Below, one piece after another: positions 16,748-26,396 of a DNA stretch of 64,000 nt (its first letter is position 1; each line of letters begins with the position of its first letter). The stretch covers positions 124,001 to 188,000 of the forward strand of contig JAWKNA010000007.1 of assembly GCA_041391925.1 (NCBI GenBank). Reading direction: 5' to 3'. Source of the DNA: JBPOFM01 sp041391925 (GTDB lineage Bacteria > Bacteroidota > Bacteroidia > Flavobacteriales > Flavobacteriaceae). The notes below the pieces were generated by a model that was given only the letters and a program-made list of their open reading frames with translations, was not told where the DNA came from and did not search any database. The position numbers and the translations under genes are program-made.

Positions 16748-17527
16748 TTATTTATACCAGTTTAACTGCACAATCTCAATATCAGAATTATTTTCTTTTA
16801 CAATGGCTTTAAATTTTCCAACATCGCTCAATCCATCGGTTCCCCTGTAATGGTATGGGTAGACTTTTTTCGGTTTAAAATCCAAAACCGCACTAGCAGC
16901 ACTCTCCACAGTCATTGTATATGGCAAGTTCATACAAACAAATGCAATATCAATATTTTTTAGGTTTCGCATTTCCGGAATATCTTCTGTATCCCCAGAA
17001 ATGTAAATGCGCTCATCACCCAAAGTCAAAACATAACCATTTCCTCTACCTTTTTCATGGAATTTTAATGCTTCTTTTCGCAGATTGTACATCGGAATGG
17101 CTTCCACTGTAAGATTGTCAAAAGTTTTTGACTCGGAGTTGTTGAGTACAATGGTTTCTTTGGTTTTTAATTCAGGCAATTTGTTTTTGACCGATTTGGG
17201 GACAATCAAGGTAGCCATGCTCAAATCCAAACCTTTTAAAGTTTCGGCATCCATGTGGTCGCCGTGAATGTCAGTAATCAATAAGTATGTTGGTTTTTCT
17301 TTATCCTCAAATAGATTTGCTCCACCTACAGGATCCACATATATAACAGCATCTTTGTATGCTAATATCATGGTTGCGTGCTCAATAGGAATGATACTCA
17401 AAGAGTCGGAATGTGTTGTCTCATGCATTTGATCAGCTGTTTCCGAAGCGATTTCCACTATTTTTTCGGTTTTATCCTTACATGCAGTTATGGTCAATAG
17501 GATGACTAAAAATTTAATTGCTTTCAT
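16748..17527 (-). CDS. Metallo-beta-lactamase fold lipoprotein
   Basis: The 259-residue protein has a lipoprotein signal (lipobox ITAC, Cys at residue 16), so it is likely anchored in the envelope. The MBL metal motif is present as TDIHGDHMD, with later His/Asp ligands in YISGDTED and YPYHYRG. It resembles UlaG/UPF0173-like hydrolases acting as secreted lipoproteins in Bacteroidota. The substrate is unknown. It is divergent from the coiled-coil operon that starts at 17708. Confidence 0.82.
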   Translation of the reverse strand: MKAIKFLVILLTITACKDKTEKIVEIASETADQMHETTHSDSLSIIPIEHATMILAYKDAVIYVDPVGGANLFEDKEKPTYLLITDIHGDHMDAETLKGLDLSMATLIVPKSVKNKLPELKTKETIVLNNSESKTFDNLTVEAIPMYNLRKEALKFHEKGRGNGYVLTLGDERIYISGDTEDIPEMRNLKNIDIAFVCMNLPYTMTVESAASAVLDFKPKKVYPYHYRGTDGLSDVGKFKAIVKENNSDIEIVQLNWYK

Positions 17528-17627
17528 AATTTTGGTTTTGAATCACCTTAAAGATAAGAACTTGTGAACACTTTGTATTAAAATGTAACATTTTTATAAC
17601 ATCCACTACCAATAATTTAAGCAGTAA

Positions 17628-17635
17628 TAATTTTG
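17628..17635 (+). promoter_or_regulatory. Candidate -7 element of the coiled-coil/AAA+ operon
   Basis: TAATTTTG matches TAnnTTTG, 72 bp ahead of the first start codon of the seven-gene unit. No matching -33 TTG is seen at the standard spacing, so support is moderate. Confidence 0.4.
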
Positions 17636-17707
17636 AAACTCACATTTTTTAACGAAATTGCTACTCACTAAAAATTTGTTCAACACAATTAAAATACGCA
17701 ATATACT

Positions 17708-19057
17708 ATGTCTGACGATTTCGATTTATTAGAAACCAATTCTAACCAAAAAAATGAGAAAGTGGATGTCAATTGGGGAAAAGCCATTGATACTATGAAA
17801 TCCAAATTGGCACAGGAAGATGACCCTGAAGTACGCCAAAAAATACTGAACGCAACATTGGATGATGTAGTTGGCATGGCGGAAAAAGACCGTTCAACAT
17901 TATTGGATGCCATTAAGGATTTAACTGATTATCAAGATGAAGTTGGAATTCTTTTTGAAAAATTCTCTTCATTGAATGCCAAAGAGCAAAAAGTCATTGA
18001 CGATGCCCAAAAAGCTTTGGAACGTGCCAAAATTGAATTGGAAGATGCCCTAAAAAAACCCGATACATGGTGGAACAATCTGTGGGGACGAAAAAGTAAA
18101 ATCAAGAAAGCAGAACAAGATTTGGAAACTGCAGAAAAAACGCGTGCTGCCGCTGATAATAAGGCCAAAGCCATGTTTCAAGAACGAATCGAAACTGCTG
18201 ATGTGCAAACCTTATTGAGTGAATTATCATTCAAATCTCAAGCGGCTGTCACTCGCCTTAAGAATCGTGAAGTCGAAATCAAGGAAGTTGAAGATAAATT
18301 ACAGGATGCTATTGTTGAGGCTACAAAAAATCATACCAAAGCTTTAGAGAAAAAGAAAGAAGTAGAAGGAAAGCTTGAGGAAAGTTATGCCTTATTGAAA
18401 CAGGCAAGACAAGAGTTGGAAGAAATTGTCGACAAACAATCGGCGGAATATGCCCAAGCCGTTGGGAAAGTGACTACTCTTGAACAGAAAGTTGAAGAAT
18501 TGGAAGGACTTAAAAATGCGTACACCACTCTGGCAGCATCCAAAGATAGTTTTGTACACAAGCACAATTTGACCATCAAAGTATTGACTTCATTACGAAG
18601 CAATTTACAAACACATCGTGCCAAACTGAAATCGGATACCGAAGAGCGTCTGAAGTATTATGATGGTTATGTGGTTGCCTTGAAAGCTAGGACAGACCAA
18701 GAATTTGCCGCCATTTTAGAGCATTTAGGTGTCAAGACCGATGAGCATATTGGTGAGACCTTAGCCGCAATGCATACTGCAAGTGCCAAAGCGCGTCAGG
18801 AGATGATGGACAATATCCCTGTTCACGAAAAAGTGATGCAAGGGGTATACAGTAGTTATGCCGAAGCACTTCAGGAAATACGTAACAAAGATGCCGACAT
18901 CCAAAAGAATTTTGCAGAGCGTTATGGCATCGACATGAAAGAAATTTTTGAGGATTATTATAAAGCAGATGCCACTGCGCCTTCAGGAGGTGATGATTCC
19001 GGCAAACCTGCTGGTAACCCAAAACCAAAAGAAAGCAACGACGATTTGTTGTCATAA
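17708..19057 (+). CDS. Large cytoplasmic coiled-coil protein, distantly TelA-like
   Basis: A 449-residue, highly charged protein that is mostly alpha-helical coiled coil (about residues 60-330) with a Gly/Pro/Lys-rich acidic tail. It has no signal peptide. A short WWNNLWGRKSK segment near residue 118 breaks the heptads. Layout and position resemble TelA-type toxic-anion-resistance proteins, but I cannot show homology. It is the first gene of a seven-gene unit with an AAA+ ATPase, which often work on such filament or scaffold proteins. Confidence 0.7.
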   Translation: MSDDFDLLETNSNQKNEKVDVNWGKAIDTMKSKLAQEDDPEVRQKILNATLDDVVGMAEKDRSTLLDAIKDLTDYQDEVGILFEKFSSLNAKEQKVIDDAQKALERAKIELEDALKKPDTWWNNLWGRKSKIKKAEQDLETAEKTRAAADNKAKAMFQERIETADVQTLLSELSFKSQAAVTRLKNREVEIKEVEDKLQDAIVEATKNHTKALEKKKEVEGKLEESYALLKQARQELEEIVDKQSAEYAQAVGKVTTLEQKVEELEGLKNAYTTLAASKDSFVHKHNLTIKVLTSLRSNLQTHRAKLKSDTEERLKYYDGYVVALKARTDQEFAAILEHLGVKTDEHIGETLAAMHTASAKARQEMMDNIPVHEKVMQGVYSSYAEALQEIRNKDADIQKNFAERYGIDMKEIFEDYYKADATAPSGGDDSGKPAGNPKPKESNDDLLS

Positions 19058-19070
19058 ATTTAATCAACAA

Positions 19071-19104
19071 AACCTTTCGGGTTTTTTGCAAAACCCGAAA
19101 GGTT
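19071..19104. other. Perfect 15-bp hairpin inside the operon
   Basis: Arms 19071-19085 and 19090-19104 (AACCTTTCGGGTTTT and its exact complement) enclose a 4-nt loop. No T run follows on the plus strand, so it may reduce read-through or stabilise an mRNA end rather than terminate fully. Confidence 0.7.
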
Positions 19105-19164
19105 CTCCAAATAGATAATGCGTGAATTCGTGGCAAATTTTTGCCAATTGAATACTCTCTAGAA

Positions 19165-20220
19165 ATGTCCATAAACCATATCGTTACCCCTTTGGATTCT
19201 GCTGTTCTTGACAGCAAACAACAATACATTTTTTATCATAAAATGATTGATTTTGTGCTAAAGGAATTGATTGTGAACATTCAGAAAAATGCACTCTGTA
19301 CACAGCAAGAGATTGTTTTTTTTAAGCAATATTCAGATTTGTTGCTCTATTCCATCGAAGCCATGCGTGTAAAGTATATGTATGATGATGAGGATAATAT
19401 GAAAGTGGATTTGACCGATTCGGGTTTTCCAAATTATCTTGAATTTCGTTATTTGTTCAACGATCTATCACTTCGGGAAAATTATATCAATAAATTGAAG
19501 GACGTAGGAGAATTACAGGAGGAATTTCTTGACCAATTATTGAGAAAGAAAGAACCCATCAAGCGCGATAAACTATTTCAGGCGGCTTCAATAGTGTATT
19601 ATACATCTGTAGAGCAAAAATACATCTACAACCGATTCGTCCAGGGAAAAATCATTGATGCACCTTCGGGAAGCAATGCCACTTACATGACGAGCTGGAG
19701 TTTTTATGATGTAGCATTGAACAGACCGTTCATTTGTTTTATGTATTTTGATTATGACGGGAAAGATGCCTTTAAAGGCCGAGAAAACATATATGAAGTG
19801 TTGAAAACAGTGGCCGACCGAGATATGGCTTTGGATACGATGGCCTATGCCATAGACAGAAAATTGCCTGAAGTTTTGCCAAAACACATCAAACGGATTG
19901 ATTTGGGACCATTTCACAATGTGTTTGCAAAAGATGAGAATGACGTCACACATACTATTTTAAAAAGCATCGCACTAAAGGAAATACCTTTGGAGTCCTA
20001 TGCCATTAGCTTGTCAATCGACGAGGTGTTTTCTGGAAGCCAATTTCAGGAAGGCAGTTATTTTTCGAAGCAAACGCTTCAAAATTGGAGTAGAAACATA
20101 GAACAGAATTACATTTTTGCACCTCACAGAATCATTCAATTATTGTACAACAAAACACCGGAAGTCATGAATAGACTGGCAAGACCTCCAATTCAGATTT
20201 CGGAAATGAAAAATAAATGA
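19165..20220 (+). CDS. Protein of unknown function in the coiled-coil/AAA+ unit
   Basis: A 351-residue soluble protein, mixed alpha/beta, without recognisable domain, signal peptide or membrane segment. Its aromatic- and Asp-rich middle part (about 180-230) includes FICFMYFDYDGKDAF. An alternative TTG at 19141 is in frame, but ATG 19165 has a better context. It lies 107 bp after the coiled-coil gene, across the hairpin, and 73 bp before the AAA+ gene. A role as adaptor or substrate receptor of the ATPase is only a guess. Confidence 0.7.
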   Translation: MSINHIVTPLDSAVLDSKQQYIFYHKMIDFVLKELIVNIQKNALCTQQEIVFFKQYSDLLLYSIEAMRVKYMYDDEDNMKVDLTDSGFPNYLEFRYLFNDLSLRENYINKLKDVGELQEEFLDQLLRKKEPIKRDKLFQAASIVYYTSVEQKYIYNRFVQGKIIDAPSGSNATYMTSWSFYDVALNRPFICFMYFDYDGKDAFKGRENIYEVLKTVADRDMALDTMAYAIDRKLPEVLPKHIKRIDLGPFHNVFAKDENDVTHTILKSIALKEIPLESYAISLSIDEVFSGSQFQEGSYFSKQTLQNWSRNIEQNYIFAPHRIIQLLYNKTPEVMNRLARPPIQISEMKNK

Positions 20221-20293
20221 GACACAGCTTGAAGTCTTCGGTTTGCAACATTCAAAACTGCAAATAGTAACTACAGCTGCAAACTAAAATAAA

Positions 20294-22255
20294 ATGGAAC
20301 ACAACTCAACTTTTCCCATAAAGCAAACAGAACTCGATATGCTTCGTGATGAAGCCACATCCTATCTAAAAAGTGTGCAATGGGAGCAAGGCCAGCGTGC
20401 CAAAAACAAAGATAAGGATGCCAAGGACGAATCTATTTTATTGTATTTATCCCGAGCAAACAATGGAAGCAATGCCGCAGAAATCACTTCGGTTTCCAAA
20501 ACGATTTTAGAACTTAAAAAACGACTCTTGCCAGATTCGATTGCAATTCCTGTACTGTTGAACCAAACTTTATATGCGGTTCAAGAAGCAATTACACTTG
20601 GTATTTGGATCAAGGACAGTTATTACGATGCTTCAGGTTTGTCTGGTTTAAATGAACGTAAATCAACTCTCGACACTTTGGGAAAACGGGAGTACGAAAG
20701 CAAAATGCAAACAGCCACAGCTTTTATGTTGTTTGCCACAGCTTATAATGTTTTGCACAATTTGAAAACCGTTGCTTCGGATGATTTGAGCGTCATGAAA
20801 CAAAAGTTTGCAGGCATTCCCGAAGTATCTTTATTATCACCATTAAAGGGAATTTCTTGTGCCTTGTTTTATTATGACAAATATTTAAGCCATCCAGACA
20901 TTATCAAAAGCGATAAGGATGTAGTTGATTTTACAGTGGTTTACTGTGAAGCATTGATTGATGAAATCCAAATGCGAAAAAGCACTTTGGAATATCAAGA
21001 AACCATTCTGGATAGAACTTATAAACTTGAAAAATCCGATTTTGCCATATCTGGATGGAACAACACATTTTCTGGTGCCGCGAAAAGTATTGAGTTCAAC
21101 AAAGTAAAGTTTGAACAAATCGTTGGCAATCGTGATGCGAAGCATTTTGCACGACGTTTGACCGAACGCATGTTGAGTTATGATTTTACGGCGAAGAAAA
21201 ATCCGTTTCAGGAATTGGGCGGATTTATGCCTGTGTTCATGGGCTACGGAATTCCGGGAACTGGAAAAAGTATGCTGATTGCTGCTATTGCTACACGATT
21301 AAAAGAACATTGCGACAATCTTGAGATTCCATTTTTGTTCCATCCAATGCCTGATACGTTGATTTCAACATTCCAAGGCGGTTCTGCTGAAAAGATGGTG
21401 GAATGGATGAAACCGTTGCAAGACCCATCCAAATTGATTTTCGCTCCCATCGATGATGCCGAGAACAATCTACAGGAACGAACTGCACAAGGGGTTTCCG
21501 CAGGTGTGAAGGAAGTGATAGCTGTGTTTTTGCGTTACACAGAAGGCGCGTATGCTGTCAATTATGGCAACAGTTCCATTGGATTGTTTACCAATCTTCC
21601 CGAAATGTTGGATAAGGCTGTCATTTCTCGTGTGCAAGGTCGATTCAAGATTGATGGCGCACGGTCCGAACACGACTTTTTGGACCAAGATTATCTTTGG
21701 TGGAAAAAATTGGAAAGCACGATGCCTAATTTCATCAATATGAAAAATCCAGAAAATTACTCCTATTTAAGTGATCAAAAAGTGGCGAAGAATATGGGTG
21801 AAATTTTAAATGTGGTCGAAAAGCCTTCCGAAGAACGAGTTTTGGAAGTCTATCATAAAGTTGAAAAACATCACAAAACGGATGACCATTTGTTTTATGC
21901 GAACCTTTACAAAGACATGCAGCAAGTTTTTCCCTTCTTTTCATCTCGCGATGTCAGGAACATTCAATCTGCTATTTCCTTGCGCTTGACAGATTTTGAT
22001 TTGGATTCCTCTTGGTTTGACAATCCTGATGTGTATTTCAAAAAAGATTATGACACCAAATTGGGCATGCTTCAGGAATTGATGCGCGCCAACATGAAAG
22101 GCTTGGATTTTTCCGAAATTAGAAGACAGGAAGTTGTCAGATATTTGGACAACGTTGCAACCATTGCCGACACTGACTTTAAACGACAAGTGGATGCACG
22201 AATCAACCAATTGAATATAGAATTGCAGGCAAGAAATAAGTTTGAAAATGAGTAG
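20294..22255 (+). CDS. AAA+ family ATPase
   Basis: A 653-residue protein with a long helical N-terminal region (about 1-310) and one AAA+ module. Walker A GYGIPGTGKS is at residues 317-326, Walker B is FAPIDDAEN with D387/D388, and sensor/arginine-finger residues lie in SRVQGRFKID. The C-terminal third is helical. It has no membrane segment. Such ATPases remodel or thread partner proteins; the coiled-coil protein and the unknown proteins of this unit are the likely partners. Its stop overlaps the Nudix start by 8 bp (ATGAGTAG), so translation is coupled. Confidence 0.82.
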   Translation: MEHNSTFPIKQTELDMLRDEATSYLKSVQWEQGQRAKNKDKDAKDESILLYLSRANNGSNAAEITSVSKTILELKKRLLPDSIAIPVLLNQTLYAVQEAITLGIWIKDSYYDASGLSGLNERKSTLDTLGKREYESKMQTATAFMLFATAYNVLHNLKTVASDDLSVMKQKFAGIPEVSLLSPLKGISCALFYYDKYLSHPDIIKSDKDVVDFTVVYCEALIDEIQMRKSTLEYQETILDRTYKLEKSDFAISGWNNTFSGAAKSIEFNKVKFEQIVGNRDAKHFARRLTERMLSYDFTAKKNPFQELGGFMPVFMGYGIPGTGKSMLIAAIATRLKEHCDNLEIPFLFHPMPDTLISTFQGGSAEKMVEWMKPLQDPSKLIFAPIDDAENNLQERTAQGVSAGVKEVIAVFLRYTEGAYAVNYGNSSIGLFTNLPEMLDKAVISRVQGRFKIDGARSEHDFLDQDYLWWKKLESTMPNFINMKNPENYSYLSDQKVAKNMGEILNVVEKPSEERVLEVYHKVEKHHKTDDHLFYANLYKDMQQVFPFFSSRDVRNIQSAISLRLTDFDLDSSWFDNPDVYFKKDYDTKLGMLQELMRANMKGLDFSEIRRQEVVRYLDNVATIADTDFKRQVDARINQLNIELQARNKFENE

Positions 22256-22835
22256 TGGCAAACTAAAAAACATTACCCACAAAATTCTCTCCAAAGCTTG
22301 GGCGACCTTGTACCAAATTGATTATGATTATCAATTTGAAAATGGAATATGGAAACGTTTGTCTAGAGAAACCTACGACCGTGGGAATGGTACAGGCATC
22401 CTATTGTACAATCGAGAAAAGAAAACTGTCATCCTTACCAAACAATTTCGAATGCCTTCTTATCATAATGACAAAAACGATGGAATGTCTATAGAAGTGT
22501 GTGCTGGAGCCATTGATAAAAATGAATCAGCAGAATCCACCATCATTAGAGAAGTGGAAGAGGAAGTTGGTTATCGGATTCAAAAAGCAGAACAGGTATT
22601 TTCGGCCTATTCATCTCCAGGAGCGCTTTCTGAAAAGATGTATCTTTTTATCGCGGAATATAATGATGACATGAAAGTCAATGATGGTGGTGGAGTTGAA
22701 AATGAAAATGAAGAAATTGAAGTCCTTGAATTGAAATTCCAAAAAGCCATTGAGATGGTTTCTTCCGGTGACATCCAGGATTTTAAGACCATTATGCTGC
22801 TTCAATATGCGCAAATCCATAAATTATTAGATTGA
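22248..22835 (+). CDS. Nudix hydrolase, AdpP/NudK-like
   Basis: A 195-residue Nudix protein. The box G-x5-E-x7-REVEEEVG is complete (GAIDKNE to EEEVGY, about residues 90-112). The N-terminal beta-rich extension and overall length fit the ADP-ribose / GDP-mannose pyrophosphatase group (AdpP, NudK). The nucleotide substrate is not determinable here. Coupled translation with the AAA+ ATPase is unusual for a housekeeping nucleotide pyrophosphatase and suggests a signal-nucleotide or cleaning role inside this unit. ATG 22248 is preferred over the TTG at 22242. Confidence 0.85.
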   Translation: MSSGKLKNITHKILSKAWATLYQIDYDYQFENGIWKRLSRETYDRGNGTGILLYNREKKTVILTKQFRMPSYHNDKNDGMSIEVCAGAIDKNESAESTIIREVEEEVGYRIQKAEQVFSAYSSPGALSEKMYLFIAEYNDDMKVNDGGGVENENEEIEVLELKFQKAIEMVSSGDIQDFKTIMLLQYAQIHKLLD

Positions 22836-24070
22836 TGGAAAAACTAAAAGCAGCCAATTTTTATAGAGACGAACTAATTCCCATCAGTGGCAAATTGGTG
22901 GAACGTTACAATCAATGTTTGGTCACCTTAGGTCTTACACCTACAAAACTGACCACTTTTTCAATTGATGGCATTGGTTGGAGCCCAGAAATAGCTGAGG
23001 AGAAAAAGGAGGTTCACTATTTGAACGTTGGCGAGGCAAATCCGAGTGGTATTATTATTTCTCCCCTGCAATATAGAAAACCTGTCTATAATCCGTTTCA
23101 TTCGTTTGACAGGGACATGATGCAGCAAGTCTTCGATATACATGGTGAAAGAATTAATGACATTACCAGAGATTGTGCAATTTGTATTGATTTTGACCAG
23201 CATATTGATACATTTTATGAGCCTTTGGATGTTCTGAAATATGACAAAATAGCTATTAATTTTAAGCTTATCAACAATCTCGATAAAGCACAGAAGGAAC
23301 AATTGGCATTGATTGAGACCTTCAGAAAAGGGAATAATTTTATTGATGAGACCATTCACCAGCAATTGTTGGAATCTGCCAAAACTTATGGCGATTTGCG
23401 CAACCGTGATTTAAAGCTTGAGGAATTGCAATTTAAAACAGATTCTTTCTATACCTGTGCATTTAACGGAATTTATATACTTCGAGATTTTATAACGCCT
23501 ATCGTCGTTTTTGAAGATGAAACATGGTATAAAGAAGCCATAAAAAATACGGTCTATGATGTTTTGATTTATCATATTTCACAACCCGAACTGATGGAGA
23601 AACTGCGTGATCATGTCATCATAGAATATGATTTGGAAGAAGTAGTCAAAACTGAACGTTACGACCGAGTCAAAAAATTCATGTTTGCTCAATTCTTGAA
23701 AAACACCCAGAATCCCGTCAAGGACATTCTTAATGACAAAATGCTATTCAAAAGCTATTTGAATAAATTGGATATCGACAACAGAAAAAAGGTGATGAGC
23801 GTCGAGTTGTATCTTGAAAAATTAGAGGTCAGCAATGAGTACAAGATTGAAGATATTGTGGACTTCAAGCTCTTTGAAGCTTTGCACGAGCCACATTCGT
23901 CATTGGACGCCAAACATCAAGATTTGATTTGGAAATTATTGGTTAATGTATCGCCTTTGGATGTATTGCATCAGTTTTGGTATGATAAGGTAGCATTTTA
24001 TAAAACCTATGAAACTTGGGATGAATCCTTGAAGGATTGGGTAATTGAGGTCATTAGTAACAATATTTGA
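22835..24070 (+). CDS. Protein of unknown function downstream of the Nudix gene
   Basis: A 411-residue soluble, acidic protein without a domain I recognise. It contains no Walker motif and no signal peptide. The C-terminal third is helical. The start codon overlaps the Nudix stop (TGATG), so the two are translationally coupled, and the protein is probably part of the same complex or pathway as the AAA+ ATPase. It may belong to a catalogued DUF family, but I cannot confirm that by eye. Confidence 0.72.
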   Translation: MEKLKAANFYRDELIPISGKLVERYNQCLVTLGLTPTKLTTFSIDGIGWSPEIAEEKKEVHYLNVGEANPSGIIISPLQYRKPVYNPFHSFDRDMMQQVFDIHGERINDITRDCAICIDFDQHIDTFYEPLDVLKYDKIAINFKLINNLDKAQKEQLALIETFRKGNNFIDETIHQQLLESAKTYGDLRNRDLKLEELQFKTDSFYTCAFNGIYILRDFITPIVVFEDETWYKEAIKNTVYDVLIYHISQPELMEKLRDHVIIEYDLEEVVKTERYDRVKKFMFAQFLKNTQNPVKDILNDKMLFKSYLNKLDIDNRKKVMSVELYLEKLEVSNEYKIEDIVDFKLFEALHEPHSSLDAKHQDLIWKLLVNVSPLDVLHQFWYDKVAFYKTYETWDESLKDWVIEVISNNI

Positions 24071-24119
24071 GAATTTTAGACTAATTTTATAGAAACCATC
24101 ATTTGTAAATTTAAACAAA

Positions 24120-24638
24120 ATGACTTTAGAAATCATCGTATTTATTAGCTCAATTTTATTCGGAGTTTTATTGTACTGGCGCGAATCATCAGGCAACGGA
24201 TTGTATCGTTTTTTCAACAAACTTATGTATTCCAAGAGACTTCAAATGTCACCAAATGACCCAACAGGATTTCTGTACCAACAAAAGTTTCTATTGCGAT
24301 TGGTTTTTGTTACCGCAATTGTAATCGTTGGTATAGTAATCGCTCGATTTTTGATTCCTATTGATTTAGCGACCATTTCTGTTTTTGCATCTATCATTGT
24401 TGGCACACTTCTAGGCACATATATAGGAGGATTTGTATTAAAATCAGAAAAAGTCATTGACACACATGCAGATTCATTGGAAGAAAAATTTGACCATGCT
24501 ATTGAGCAAGGAAGAGATTTTGTAAATGATATTACGACTCGTCAACCAAAGGTCATCGAAGAAGCTGAAAAGGAAATCGAAAAAGATCCAAATCAAAAAA
24601 GTGCTCGAGAACGATTGAAAGACAAAGGATTGATGTAA
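24120..24638 (+). CDS. Small membrane protein with three spans and acidic amphipathic tail
   Basis: A 172-residue protein. One N-terminal helix (about 4-20), then a polar loop with SPNDPTGFLYQQKF, then two close hydrophobic helices (about 58-105) with a Gly-rich turn. The tail from about 110 is highly charged and helical, YtxH-like in appearance, and should face the cytoplasm. No enzymatic motif is seen. It lies 49 bp after the preceding gene and 42 bp before the next, consistent with the operon. Confidence 0.68.
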   Translation: MTLEIIVFISSILFGVLLYWRESSGNGLYRFFNKLMYSKRLQMSPNDPTGFLYQQKFLLRLVFVTAIVIVGIVIARFLIPIDLATISVFASIIVGTLLGTYIGGFVLKSEKVIDTHADSLEEKFDHAIEQGRDFVNDITTRQPKVIEEAEKEIEKDPNQKSARERLKDKGLM

Positions 24639-24680
24639 TAACGAACCATTAAGAAATTTCAATTTAACCAACAATAAATC

Positions 24681-26375
24681 ATGCTTAAAAGTTACTGGAA
24701 TAGAGGACGAAAACAAAAAACCATCACACTTATCGGTGTCCTTATTTTATTAGTGTTATTGTTTTTTCTTCGCGATGATTATCAACCATTTTTATTATTT
24801 CTCAGAAAGTACATTTTTGTGATTCTGGTATGTGCACTCGTTCTGTTTTTTGGGTTAAGAAGCTTCCGAAATTCCGCAAGTACTGGAAAGCGACTGGGAA
24901 TTTTAGGATTGCTGATTGTTTTTTTTGGATTGATTTATTGGATTGGGTGGCATTATAAAATGTACGATTACATGAAGACATACAATGTTTTCAATAATCT
25001 GAACCGTATAGAAATTCACGAATTGCCTTTGACACAAAACGAGCGTATTCAACCCCTAAGAAATATTTTTTCAATGGCGAATGAATCGGTTGGGGAAACC
25101 AAAGATGTATCACTTCCACACTTAGTTCGGGTGGATGGAGAAAATAAATGGACCATGGCCATCCAGCCCTCCGAAAAGTATACCTTGCAACAAATCAGTG
25201 ACAATACCGAAGAGGTGTTTGCGGTTTCAAGCACATCGCCATTTCCACGTTTTTCGAGTGAGAACCGTATTCCCGTGACTTTTTCAATTGGAGAATCCTT
25301 AAAATTTAGTCGCAATACTTATAATGCCGTTGTGCAACGTTTCAATATTTTTCAGTTGTTTACCATGGAGCCTGGCGATACGTTTTACATGAAAAATGAT
25401 TCTGGCAAATGGGTAGAAGTGGTGAGCCTTATTAAATGGAAAGGTTTCTTTTTTCCCTATCCAACATTTGGTGGCGTGATGATTATTGATAGTGGCGAAC
25501 ATAATTTCAATGATTATGTAGAACGTGTTTTGATTGGAAAAGGAACCTATGTGAGTCCAGGTGAGATGAAGAACTATCCATTTTTGACCAAACAAAATAC
25601 TCTCTCAGAAAAAGTATCACGACTTGAGGCAGAATCCTTGAAATTCTTGGGTGGTTTTACAGACCCATTACCTTGGAAGATGGAGACTGCGGTTAAAATT
25701 CCAGACTTGCCAGACGACCAGAATGAACAGCCTTTTGTGACCGATTTTAATTTCTCGGGAGTGGATGCAAATGCTTATAGCGGATTGTATCATTGGTTCG
25801 GTCTGGAGCCGATTGGCGATGAGCGTACCAGCTTAACGTATAGTGTGTTTGTCCCCGCGGATGGAACGGATGCGTTATACTATTATGACCATGCTGCCAA
25901 AAAGCAAGGATATGCTGGTGTTTCGGCGATGCCTCTAAAAATGATTGAATCCCGTAAAGAGTTTGATTGGTCAGTGAACAAACCAGTGGAATTTAGGCCC
26001 TATATCAAAGATATTGCAGGCAGACGGCGTATGTTCTTTTTGGGAACGGTATCAGCCATCAAGGATGATTCAGCAAAGTTTGATGGTTCGGCAACTCCCG
26101 ATTTGGCATTGATAGACAGTGAATATCGTGATGTTGTTTGGATTGATGTGAAACATCCTAGTGAATGGGACAAAACGGTTTATAATCAATTGAATGAAGC
26201 TTGGCGTGCCAGTGAAGGTATTGGGTATTATTATGATGAAGATAAACCTACAGATATTGATATGATGCAGAAGGAGGTAGACTCTATCCGTTCCATACCG
26301 AAAATTAATGAAAATGCTGAAGAGATTGAACGATTGCAACGCCAGATAGACTCTTTGAAATCTACTGGAAATTGA
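24681..26375 (+). CDS. Membrane-anchored protein with large soluble domain (564 aa)
   Basis: Three hydrophobic segments (about residues 14-30, 36-58 and 70-88) precede a soluble domain of about 420 residues and a short C-terminal coiled coil (about 535-562). The soluble region is beta-rich with many aromatic residues. No catalytic motif was recognised. By the positive-inside rule, the soluble domain probably faces the periplasm. It is the last gene of the seven-gene unit, ends 21 bp from a convergent GNAT gene, and could anchor the machinery to the membrane. Confidence 0.7.
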   Translation: MLKSYWNRGRKQKTITLIGVLILLVLLFFLRDDYQPFLLFLRKYIFVILVCALVLFFGLRSFRNSASTGKRLGILGLLIVFFGLIYWIGWHYKMYDYMKTYNVFNNLNRIEIHELPLTQNERIQPLRNIFSMANESVGETKDVSLPHLVRVDGENKWTMAIQPSEKYTLQQISDNTEEVFAVSSTSPFPRFSSENRIPVTFSIGESLKFSRNTYNAVVQRFNIFQLFTMEPGDTFYMKNDSGKWVEVVSLIKWKGFFFPYPTFGGVMIIDSGEHNFNDYVERVLIGKGTYVSPGEMKNYPFLTKQNTLSEKVSRLEAESLKFLGGFTDPLPWKMETAVKIPDLPDDQNEQPFVTDFNFSGVDANAYSGLYHWFGLEPIGDERTSLTYSVFVPADGTDALYYYDHAAKKQGYAGVSAMPLKMIESRKEFDWSVNKPVEFRPYIKDIAGRRRMFFLGTVSAIKDDSAKFDGSATPDLALIDSEYRDVVWIDVKHPSEWDKTVYNQLNEAWRASEGIGYYYDEDKPTDIDMMQKEVDSIRSIPKINENAEEIERLQRQIDSLKSTGN

Positions 26376-26396
26376 TGTGTAGGAAGATTTACAAAC

